NCBI GenBank assembly: GCA_019400425.1
Contig: JAFREE010000258.1
Location: forward strand, 1-21,922
DNA from: Hymenochaete sp. R1
Taxonomy: Eukaryota > Basidiomycota > Agaricomycetes > Hymenochaetales > Hymenochaetaceae
DNA: 21,922 bases
Reading direction: 5' to 3'
Made by a program: the position numbers and the translations under genes. Shown piece by piece: positions 1-9,503 of this stretch. Positions within the stretch are counted from its first letter, which is position 1, and the number at the start of each line of letters is the position of its first letter. The notes beneath the pieces are model-generated. The model did not search any database and was not told the DNA's origin. It was given only the letters and a program-made list of their open reading frames with translations.

Positions 1-489
1 CGGGAATGCAGGCACGGCAAATACGGTTTGGAGAGGGTTGGGATCGACGATGAACGTGCTATTGGAATTATCGAAAGCCGAGATTGGACATACTTGTGTG
101 CGACTGGGAAGGAGTACTCGCTCATCACGCATCTTCCCGCACGCCTGCGCAAGCTTTCTCCACGCAAACCAACGGAGAATCAACGTCTCGATGCTCGTCC
201 CAACACTCTCATTGTGCCCGACATTTGCGTGATTGGTCCGGCATGGTCCTGGACTGCGTCGTCATCTACTCCAGTTCGGGAGTTCACGACGACCGACGTT
301 ATTGCTGGACCTATGAAGGTAACTGATGGAAAGGCCGTGAGGTTCCCGAAGAGCCATTGTCAATACCAGTACCTTCATTGGGCTAAAGGAGGAGCACCCG
401 TCCATGATTCTGATTCTGAGACTCCGGAATCGTTTACTGCAGAGTCGCCTTCTCATTCATACCTCACACCCAAACGACGACTGAGCTGA
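1..489 (+). CDS. 3' end of an unidentified gene (partial)
   Basis: Frame 1 is open from the first base to a TGA at 487-489, about 162 codons, which is unlikely by chance. The other two plus frames break at 232 and 326. I do not recognise the protein. The visible part is a mixed, soluble-looking chain with several Cys and Trp residues (for example CRHGKYG at the start and SWTASSSTP in the middle). It ends in a Ser/Thr/Glu-rich stretch and a basic KRRLS C-terminus. There is no membrane segment and no recognisable domain. The first ATG in this frame context is not needed, because the frame is open to the window edge, so the start and any earlier exons probably lie outside. A GT at 320 could be a donor, but no matching acceptor improves the reading. 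It could be chance, although codon choice looks coding. Confidence 0.5.
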   Translation, partial: RECRHGKYGLERVGIDDERAIGIIESRDWTYLCATGKEYSLITHLPARLRKLSPRKPTENQRLDARPNTLIVPDICVIGPAWSWTASSSTPVREFTTTDVIAGPMKVTDGKAVRFPKSHCQYQYLHWAKGGAPVHDSDSETPESFTAESPSHSYLTPKRRLS

Positions 490-1537
490 GGTGGCGACGA
501 AGGATAAATGTAGTTATGACAATAACCAAAATGTAGAATGAAGCGAAGACGGACTATTATGATGTATAGTAGAATATTAAGGAAAGGAAAGGAAATCCCA
601 CGGAGCAGGTATTACATAACAGAGGTTTTCTTGATTTAGAAATTAAATACATCCAATCAATCAATCACCAAGACGCGGTCTGAGACCTGAGACCTGTATC
701 AATATTCAAAATACTTCTCGTACATCCCGAGTCAATCACAGGCAGTAGGGATCATTGTAATGTTCACCCCGAATTCTCTGCCTAGTGCACCGAGGAATTA
801 CAAGATACGTCAACGGAAGTGGACTAACGATGAACGTCGTCGTCAGAGACAGAGTCGGAAGGACAATACCGCTCAGCCATTGAGCTAATGTCAAGTAACT
901 TTGTCGTGGGAAGGTCGAGGAGGTCGAGGAGATCAAATGATTCGTCACGATAAGAATGAGAAAGGGCCGTGAAGAAGCCCCGATCAATCGTGCATGCATG
1001 CCGGAAGCACATCCTTCTATTTCGTCAAGTCCCTCAAGTCCCTGACTCTTTGCGTGCGTCGGGAAAATAGAAACCATATGCATGTAATTCAATGCACCGA
1101 AGTCGACCATGTTCTTCCAGTTGTCCAGACAGTCACAGCCATGAAACTCTCCGAGAGATCCAAAACAGGAGACATTGGAATCACGTGCTAGAGTCGACGT
1201 CAATGCGAGCGGAGGAAGAATAGCCGAGCGGGGCCGAGATCAGCGCTCAGCCGAGGCACTCTGATAGCCAGCTGGAGAAAAATTCAAGTCGGCGTCTTCC
1301 ACATGGTTGAGTAGGTCGGCGTCGAGGGGCGCCCTTACCGCCCGGATATTATTATCTATTGATGCTATTGGATCTTTTATTTTCTATCAGTGCTTTGCTC
1401 TGTCTGTCGTCTGTCGACCCTTTATCTCCTCCCTCCACTGCGCGGACTTTGCCTTCGTTCTCGTTTTTTGATCTTTACTGACAAGCCTGCACTACGAGGA
1501 GGAGCTAACACGAGAGATCACGGTTTTTAGAACGACG
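490..1537. other. Intergenic region with permease promoter; doubtful minus ORFs
   Basis: This stretch of about 1 kb lies between the partial gene and the permease. Bases 490-735 are AT-rich and look like 3' flank. On the minus strand 736-1203 is open for 155 codons but has no ATG at its beginning (the first codon is TTG). A second minus frame (824-1012) holds an acidic Asp/Leu/Ser-rich stretch that looks more protein-like. I could not join them into a convincing spliced gene, so they may be a decayed or unannotated gene, or chance. Short tandem copies occur: GGTCGAGGA near 913-930 and AAGTCCCTC near 1026-1042. From about 1390 to 1470 the plus strand is CT-rich, as in fungal core promoters, and precedes the permease start. 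Confidence 0.4.
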
Positions 1538-4500
1538 ATGGTATTGTCTTCGATCAAGGCAGAACCGAAGCCCACTACGGAGATTATTAGGTCGACGTCT
1601 CGGTCATCCACGTCGAAAGGCGCAAGCAACACGAGTCTCCCCATTCCTATGGGCGCGGGCGATAAGCATGACGATCGAAAGAGCTTGGGCGAGTTAGAGC
1701 AGGGGAAAGCTGGAGTCGATGTAGGGACGATGAGTGTCGGCTCGGGGACGGAGGAGGATGATAGGGAATTGGAGGCGCTTGGGTATGTGCCCTCGTTCAA
1801 GAGGGAGTTTTCCAATCTCGCGACGGTGAGCATGAAGTTGTTCGTTAGTGTTCAAGTTACGCTGATACATGTCTCGGCGTATTCGAAGATAAGCTTCGCA
1901 TTTAGCATCATGGTAATTCAGTTCTTTCATTTTTGAGAGGAAATCGCTAACTTAGACGAAAATGGGATCATAGGGGTTATGCTCAAGTATCGCAACCACC
2001 TTCAACACGCCTCTCCTCCTTGGTGGACCTTCATCCGTGCGTTCAAACCCCACCGCTCGATGTCGTGTAAAAGAAACTGACTGATTGAGGCGTGTGTGCT
2101 TCCTAACTTTAGGTGACGTGGTGTTGGATATTGGGTGCAACAATGTGCTTCACGCTTGGTCTGTACCAATATTCATCACTACAATCATTCTCTTTCTTAT
2201 CTTTGTTTGTTGTACCATAGGTGCATCCATAGCGGAGATTGTCAGTGCGTTCCCGACGTGCGGGGGTCTGTGAGTAAATCTCCTGGTTTTACCTCGTAGG
2301 TCGTGCGACCGTCTGGCTCTTTTTGCAATTAGGAGCATTGGCTTGTTATCTTTTACTATGGTCTTTGTGGAGTGGAGGCACTGATGCTTATGACGTAGGT
2401 ATACTGCTTCCGCACAGTTATGTCCGCCCAAAAGGCGAGCAGTCGTAAGTTACCGGTCTTTTTCTCTTCAATTCAAAACTCAAATGATGATTGATATCAC
2501 GTACCCTTAGGTCGGCTGGGTGGTCGGCTGGCTTAACATTCTTGGTGCGGTTTCTCACATTTCGGAGCGTTGTGTTCGGTCCGTGCTCATTTTTTTCGCA
2601 GGCCAGGTTGCGGGTCTGTCATCAACGGAGTTTGGTCTTTCAGGGATGATTTGGGCGGCGGTTGTTGTAGGAAGAGAAGGAGGGGTCAATATCACAGCTG
2701 TAGGGGAAACAACAAAGCCATCATGGATGGGTTGATTTTAAAATTTATATTACGGAACAGGGAAAGACTGTTGGCCTATTTGCGGGCTTGCTTATCCTGC
2801 ATGGTGTCCTGGTACGCTTTCCTGGGACAGATATATGCTCCTACTGTACCGACAGCGACCTTTGATTTAGAACTCGGTTGGGACGCGTTATCTTGCTATG
2901 TTCACCAAGTCTTTCGTCTTCTTCAATCTCGGTGCGACCTTTTGTACGTATCCGATCTTCAGATGTATATCGTCAGCCTATTGATTGTCTCGTTTGCCCC
3001 AATAGTGATCATCATCGTCCTCTTAGCTATGACTCCCCGATCCGAAATGCATTCAGCCGCTTTTGTCTTCGGCTCGGAGGGAATATCAAATCAAACGGGC
3101 GGTTGGAATACCGGGCTCGCGTTTTTGTTCGGGTTATTGAGCGTTCAGTGGACGGTGAGTTGCTTTTTCTTGTAAGGATTTGCTCATGCATTGATTAACG
3201 TTACGAAGATGACTGTAAGTTAGAAAACGTTATGTAAGGGGGGAACGCTGTGGGGCTGAATGACACTATTGAAGGATTATGATGCTACTGCGCATATTTC
3301 GTGAGTGCTATTTTTGTCTTGAATTCTGCTCTCTTACACTTGTTATCTGCATAAAAGAGAAGAAGTCAAGCGAGCTGCATACGCAGGTGAGTTTTTTTTT
3401 GGTTATAGCACAATTCAGGATTCAGTCTGACTTCGAAACAGCGCCTAGTGCGATCTTCATTGCAGGTAACGCCAGTTTAAACTTTCTCGATCCGTTTTTT
3501 CCTTGGAGGCTAAGCTACTTTCTGGGACGTGACTAAGTCATCGGCACTGGGCTGATCGGTTGGCTGTTTAACATCGTCCTCATTCTCTGCTCTGGAGATC
3601 TGTGAGTATCATTCCCGCTTCGATCAACAACCAGCTCTCTAAAATTATTCAGCGCAAACCTCCCAGGTGATTCGGGAAACGCTGTTCTCACAATCATGGT
3701 CATGAGGATCGGAACACCAGGGGCCCTATTTCTCTGGGTACGCATCATAACCTATCCCCTCATGTGTACTTAGAAGATTTAACGCATACACTTCCTAGGC
3801 TTTTGTTTGCCTCACAGCTTTCTTCGTCTGCCAAACAGCGCTCCAGGCCTGTTCCCGTACCGTCTACGCCTTCAGTCGGGACCACGGCTTGCCCGATAGA
3901 GGCGTTCTTGGCCACGTTAGCACGTACACTCAAATACCCCTTCCAGCTATCTGGGCCACGACCATCTTCAGTGTTCTTCCCGGTTTATTGGACTTCGCAA
4001 GTCCGGTCGCTGCAAATGCAATCTTTAGCTTGACGGCGATGGCATTGGATATTTCGTATATTATCCCTATCTTCCTGTGAGTGTTAACCCTTATACCCGA
4101 CTCCTGTGCCTGTGGGAGTAGATAGGAAACGTGAGGCTTAACACGATCATGATAGGCGACGTTTCTACCGTAACCATCCCGATGTGGTCTTCAAGCCCGG
4201 CCCATTTTACATGGGCCCGGGTCTGCTAGGCTGGTCGTGCAACTGCATCTGTATAGCCTGGACGCTGTTCGTCTCGGTCATCTTCTCCATCCCAACGACG
4301 CTGCCAGTGACGAAAGACACGATGAACTATGCATCTGTCATCACGGGCGGAGTAGTAATACTTTCTGGGTGAGTCGACTCGCACTTGATTTTTTTTTGAC
4401 AACGAACCATGGCTAAGGGAGTTGCCTTCAAGACTTTGGTATATTTTAGGGTGAGCTTCTAATCAACTCCTTACTTAAGTCGCCTCTGACCTTTTCCATT

Positions 4501-4597
4501 CGTCAGAGCTTATCGACACTACAAAGGTCCTACATCAAATCTTCCGCCCGAAGTGCAGGCTGCCAAGGATAGTCAAATAAAATATCACCATTCTTAG
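1538..4597 (+). CDS. Amino acid/choline-type permease, APC superfamily, 21 exons
   Basis: This is a plasma or organelle membrane transporter of the fungal GABA/choline permease group (Uga4/Hnm1-like). The substrate cannot be assigned from sequence. Exons: 1538-1825, 1889-1912, 1974-2036, 2113-2158, 2221-2269, 2399-2444, 2511-2544, 2602-2699, 2761-2811, 2871-2943, 3006-3154, 3209-3214, 3275-3300, 3358-3386, 3442-3465, 3538-3601, 3653-3737, 3799-4076, 4156-4368, 4433-4450, 4507-4597. All phases agree and give 584 aa. A Ser/Thr-rich cytosolic N-terminus (about 85 aa) leads to LEALGYVPSFKREFS, the usual entry to TM1. Other family landmarks are FPTCGGLY (TM2 end), WTMTDYDATAHISEE, AYAAPSAIFIAVIGTG, YAFSRDHGLP, ANAIFSLTAMALDISY and FKPGPFYMG. 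About 12 membrane segments are expected. It is complete, with no broken motif. Twenty introns in 3 kb, with exons down to 6 nt, is extreme. Confidence 0.93.
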
Positions 4598-5130
4598 TGA
4601 GCGAAGTGGCTTTCCCTACACTGTATCATAAAGCCATCCGGGTTGGATACGGATGCTGGCTGTTTGATGACAATTCCTGCTTCCACAATTGCCGATTCCG
4701 GTCGGAAAGAAAGTTCAGTATGCTATGTCTGGTTTGTAGAAAATGTAGACGTACCGTCGAGGTTGTGGAATTGGATTGTTAATATCTCTTGTAAGGATTC
4801 TGATGGGCCCTCTATTGTTTCTTGTCACTCCATGTGTATATTGGTGTTATATCTTGCTATTAATTAAGATTTTCATTGTCTTATGAATACTCAAGAGGTA
4901 TGTATGGTCGTAGGTCCCATTTGGCGATGGGGCATTTCAGGAGCTGTGCATACTCCGACGTTTGAATGGAGGCCTGGAACCTAAAGCTGCTTTACAGATT
5001 TAAAGGGCCGTGCAAAAGTGCGAAATGGATCGGGGATTATGATCTTTCGTCATTGAGTAGACGGAGCTGACGGCCTAGCTACAACAATGTAATAGAATCC
5101 TAACACTCCTGCGATCTAGACGTCGACCGA

Positions 5131-5217
5131 TCCCCGCCGGACCCCGCCCTACCCCACCCTACTCTGGTCTTTATCGCGGGGCCCAATAGGAACCGTAAGC
5201 ACGGACAAGGCGGGGAC
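5131..5217. repeat. Three 10-bp phased CCCCGCC-like motifs plus inverted copies
   Basis: Three consecutive 10-mers, tccccgccgg, accccgccct and accccaccct, fill 5131-5160 exactly in register. Reverse-orientation copies gcggggc (5176-5182) and ggcgggg (5209-5215) follow. The motif fits the SYGGRG consensus of CreA/Mig1-type C2H2 repressors and also generic C4 zinc-finger sites. That it acts as an operator for the downstream gene is inference. Confidence 0.4.
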
Positions 5218-5421
5218 GGAAGCAATTCAATGACGGGACGGGATCTCAAATTTATGTATAACGCCGCTACCGCGAGTTCGAGTGGAAACCGAAGTGGAAA
5301 ATCTCATGGCTACTGTACACCACCGTCGCTGTGCCAATTTAAACATCCATCATTTGACCACAGGCACAGAAAGAGGGGGTTTCTATCGAAAAGAGAACTC
5401 AATGATCAAAGCCCGGGCCTG

Positions 5422-5427
5422 TATAAA
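5422..5427 (+). promoter_or_regulatory. TATA box of the SDR gene
   Basis: TATAAA sits about 95 bp before the ATG at 5523. It is a reasonable distance for a fungal gene with a short 5' UTR. Confidence 0.5.
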
Positions 5428-5522
5428 GGTTGCTCGAGAAACTGGACGTTAACACTACCCCAGCTTCTCTCCCTTCAGCATTACCCTGTTTCTTTGCACC
5501 GATTGGTCGGATAAAAGTAGAT

Positions 5523-6758
5523 ATGAAGGTTCTTGTCCTTGGTGCGACCGGATTCATTGGGTGAGTCGATGACAGTCGTTTCAACCGAGAATCTCCTGCT
5601 AGTGCTGATTACACGTCCATTTTTAGACTCCCTGCGGCGCAGGCGTTCGTGAGAGCGGGTCATGAAGTGTACGGTCAAACTCGAAGCGCAGGAAAAGTAA
5701 AACTATTACATTCAGAAGAAAGTACGTCGCCGAGCTACAATCCGTATTAACCAAGTGTCGAACTGAAGCCAAAAATGGCATTGCTTTTCGCTAGTCATTC
5801 CTGTTGCGGCGAACCCAAGCAGTGGGGAAGAATGGTCGGACATCGCGGAGAAGATGGATGTCGGTAAGTAAAGAGATCGAAGAAAGAACGAAAGAAATGA
5901 TGACAAGGGCAATTGCTTAGTTGTTGACTGCATTGGTGGAATGGACATACGAGACATCTCACAAATCGTTTTCAACATTGCGCTCGCAGCTGCACACAAG
6001 ACTAGAGGCACCAACGTACCAAGGTTAACTTACGTTTATTGCTCGGGTGAGCCCAGCTTCTTTCGCAGAAAGTAATGGCCTATGGCTAACGTTGTGTTGA
6101 ACCTAGGCACCTGGATGCACGGTGAAGACCGCCTTAATACAGTTTCAGAGTCCTCCGTTGTCAAGAACACGACAGCACTCGTCAAGTGGCGCGCAGAACA
6201 AGAGCAACGCGTCCTCGCTGCTTCGGAGTCGGGCCAAATCAACGGGATCGTCGTTCGACCATCCTTGGTATACGGTCGCTCGGGGTCCATTACCGCGATG
6301 TTTTTTGCAGAAGCGGTAAGAGCAGTTTCTCAAGGCGATGAGATACGTTGGGCGGGTACACCCGGCGGGAGGTGGGCGACGATACACGTGGATGATCTAG
6401 CTGACTTGTTTTTGAAAATCGCCGAAACAGTGAGTGGTCGGGAATACATTGAAAGGTTGTACGTGCTTATCTATTGCAAATACTCTTCTTCTAGGGTCCA
6501 GCCAGTCGGAGCAAAATTTTCGGAGCTGCGAATCCGCTCACGGAGTCGGTAGACGACATGCTTAGCACAATCGTGCGCATTTCCAGAGCCAAAGGGTATA
6601 GATATCGCGATCCGGAGAACCTTTTCGAACAAGCTGTTGCGACTACTACGCGGCTGAGGCCCAGTTTGGCGAGGTCCCTTCTTGGATGGTATCCTCGTAA
6701 GCCCGGCTTCGTGGATGGGATGGAGGTATACTTTGCAGCGTATCAAGGCTTCCTCTGA
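5523..6758 (+). CDS. NAD(P)-binding Rossmann protein, atypical extended SDR/epimerase-like
   Basis: Probable NAD(P)-dependent oxidoreductase, epimerase or nucleotide-sensing protein; substrate unknown. Exons 5523-5560, 5627-5721, 5795-5863, 5921-6046, 6107-6429 and 6495-6758 join in phase to 304 aa. The N-terminus MKVLVLGATGFIG holds the glycine-rich GxxGxxG dinucleotide loop (residues 7-13), and exon 1 ends inside that loop. VVDCIGG is the expected beta-4 strand. TYVYCSG (to residue 110) is the strand ending at the catalytic Ser position. VVRPSLVYGRSGS is the RPxxVYG motif of extended SDRs, and ATIHVDDLADLFLKIAE is the C-terminal substrate-domain helix of epimerases. The usual YxxxK is replaced: Lys136 is present in VKWRAEQE, but the residue four before it is Thr132, not Tyr. 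It is either catalytically altered or uses another acid. The start is the only ATG before the Rossmann strand, with a TATA box about 95 bp upstream. Confidence 0.88.
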
Positions 6759-7063
6759 GAGGAGAAATTGGGATGTATTCTAGTGCTAAGCCTTCATAAG
6801 TAGCATGAATAACGCGAGGAAAGTAGAACCAAAGAGTCGAAAGTCGCTTCGTCAAATCGTGAGAAGAAATGATCGACGGTAAGCGGTCTCGTGACCTGTG
6901 ATTCGCACTTTTGGGCTGACGGGTTGGCTGAAGTACAAGTAGCTTCCACTCCTCCCACCACCTCTTTCCTTCTTATCATTACCATCTTCCCTCCTGTTCT
7001 CTCAATTCGAAAGCACTTGTCCCTGACACTGCACATATATTTGCTGAATAACGCAGCAACAAG
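6759..7063. other. Intergenic region with CT-rich promoter
   Basis: About 300 bp without a gene. From about 6945 to 7010 the plus strand is strongly CT-rich, and ATATATTT follows at about 7035-7042, just before the ATG at 7064. This suits the core promoter of the 707-aa protein gene. I see nothing else. Confidence 0.5.
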
Positions 7064-9503
7064 ATGCTTTTCCTCCTACCATTCTCGTCAGCGATCATCG
7101 CTTTGACCACCCTCTTATACGTTGAGCTCTTCAACAAGATCGGAATTAGCGTGGTGCCCTATACCATCTACACCATCTCGGATGTCTTCATTCAATATCT
7201 TCCCTCAGTCTCTCGGCTGACGCTCGACTCGGGTCGCATTCTGCCTCGTTCTATCTCAGGCAACATTGCTCCATCAGGTTCCAAGCTTCTACAACCCTTA
7301 CCACCTCCCGATACATGCCAGCCCGGAAGCCTTGCTTACGAAATATCCAACGAACTATGTGATATTAGAGGTAAGCTGGGCTTTCCCCCTCTACTCTCCT
7401 TGTGCTTATCGTTAAATCTGTGAAGACGCTCTGAATGTCTCAACTCATCATACTCTATATGAGACCAACTTTGGTCAGCCCTACCCCTCTCATCGCTCCG
7501 TCGTCTCCAACGAATCAGGGTTTGCGTTCTCGTCGAGCAATCAGATTCTGCTTCGCGTGGCGATAGTGCTGCTTGGCTTGTCGCTCTTTGCGGTCTTTTT
7601 AGTCTGGCGCATTATATCGTCTATTTTCAGCCCCCGCTCTCGTAGGGAATCTAGCACTTTGAAGGTGGACGTCAGCCATCCACGGGGGTCAGTAACACTT
7701 CCAATCAATCTCGAATCTGAAGCCTTCTGCACTGGTTGCGAGTTCTCGGCACTGTTTGGCTTGGTCTCGACGGAACAAGGCAACATGTGTAATTTTCAAA
7801 CTGCGATCCATCCTCTCCTTGGCACGAATGCCGAAATCTCTAATCGCTCATGCGGCCTGATTCCTTGCCAATCTGCCTCCACACCACCTTCTTTGCAGTA
7901 CTTTGAACAAGGCTGCTCGTTATTCTCGCTTCAAAACGGAACCAATCCAACTCTCGGTGACTATAGCTTTTGCAACGGAACACTGGTGGACATTGACAAT
8001 GGCTACTGGTTCCTTGAGAACCCCAATCCCAAGAACATTTTCAGTGCATCAATCACCGGTGCGTCTCCGCCGACCAGTAACGGCCCGACGACAATTACAC
8101 TTGTAAAGGCCGACATGCTTGTCACTGTTCGTTGTCTCTCCAAACAATCCACACTCTCAAAATGTGTCTCGTCGCCAATGACCGGAATCCCTGAATTCGA
8201 AACATTCGAATTCGAGTACTTAAAAATCATTCACAGCTCACTCTTTGGCGACTCGAGGGTACTCCAGCACTATTGTTATGAATTCAATCCGATACTTGCT
8301 GTCAGGCTCATGATGGAGGCTCATCAACGTTCCTTTGAGTATGATTATGACCTTCCGCTGGAGGCAAGTATTGAGGAGGTGGATGAGACGGACATTGTTG
8401 AGCCTGAAGTCCCCTTGGTCCTCGACGTGGAAACGGAAAAGCAACGCGCGGTCGACGCGCTCGTCCAATCAAAGATTGAAGCGGCCAGACTCCAGCATGA
8501 AGAAAACTGTCGAAAAGTCAAGGCTGGACTGGGTTGCTTCCACGGGCGCAATAGCGGAAAGCGTACCTACTTTGATTTTCTGCCTGAAGGTACGTGCTTT
8601 CCGCTCCTGATTATCTGCATCTATTGATGGTTTGTATAGAAATGCTTCCAGGAGATAAACCGATCTACCGCAAGAAACGATCGCAACCACGTATGGATGC
8701 TTTGGCTATTTATGTGAGAAGCGTCGAACCGAAGTACCCGTTCAAGGGATGCTTCACCTGCGATTATCGTTCCGAAGAAATGTTCCTTGAAGGTAAGTTA
8801 AAGCCCTCTCCGATATTTTGAACTCAATTGGCTGAAAGTAATGGTCAGAAGAAGAAACATCCATTGTCGTCATCGCGGACGAAAATAAAGGTGAGTCTGT
8901 CGATACTTTCGCTTGAATAATACTGATTGAATCCATCTTAGTGTCCAAAGCAGAAAGCGGGTTTTCTGAATCTCAAGAGTTACCATATGCCCAATCTACG
9001 GAACTCAACAAATCAGAAGGGGCTTCCAAATTTAACATCGAGGCTCAGGGCGAAAAGGAGCGTAAACTGGAGGCCCTTGTCGAGGAAAAGAAAGCGGAGG
9101 GAAAGCGACAGATGGTCGAGTACAGGACCCGCGTCAAAGCGGGCTTAGGTTGCTTCTTCGGTCTAGGTGCGGAGAAGAGGCTCTATTACGATTTTTTGCC
9201 TGAAGGTGGGAACCCATCCACTTTTAACTGTTTCATGCGACTAATATAGCTTTCAGAAATCATCGAAGGAGAATCAGCGAGCCAGCGTGCAAGTCGCGCA
9301 AAGGACCGCCTTAAAAGCGTCACGCACTACTATCGCAATTTAAGACCCGTGATGCCTTTCCACCGCTGCGAATTTCACGATTATACTTCTGACGATATGT
9401 TCCTCGAAGGTATGTGTGTTTGACTGACATTCTCAGTCGAGGTTTTCTAACGCTTACTGCAGAAGAGGAGCTGGTGCTCGAATCAGGATCCGCAGATGAA
9501 TGA
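7064..9503 (+). CDS. Membrane protein of unknown function with duplicated C-terminal module
   Basis: I do not recognise the family. Exons 7064-7370, 7426-8589, 8640-8792, 8849-8890, 8942-9205, 9257-9409 and 9463-9503 join in phase to 707 aa. The N-terminus (LLPFSSAIIALTTLLYVELF) is a signal anchor or signal peptide. A second hydrophobic segment lies at about residues 143-167 (VAIVLLGLSLFAVFLVW), followed by a basic SPRSRRE. Residues about 195-330 are Cys-rich with NxS/T sequons (SNRSC, NGTNPT, CNGT), suggesting a lumenal or extracellular domain. Residues about 440-544 and 593-697 are two copies of one module: a charged helix, KAGLGCF, KR-Y-DFLPE, then PF-x2-C, DY and MFLEEE. Both copies are cut by phase-1 introns at the same two points. 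The start is the first ATG after a CT-rich promoter. The exact start and membrane topology are predictions. Confidence 0.8.

Larger units (their letters stand above)
4598..5522. other. Intergenic region upstream of the SDR gene
   Basis: No convincing gene lies here; the small ORFs (4597-4867 and 5230-5514) have no protein-like composition and no family resemblance. The first part should hold the permease 3' UTR. The distal half is the promoter of the Rossmann protein gene: phased C4-type motifs at 5131-5160, related G4 copies near 5176-5182 and 5209-5215, and a TATA box at 5422-5427. Confidence 0.5.

Noticed and set aside
2570..3198. A 201-aa ORF and a 106-aa ORF within the permease gene
   Set aside because: They read through introns and join out-of-frame exon pieces; the spliced model explains every conserved block.
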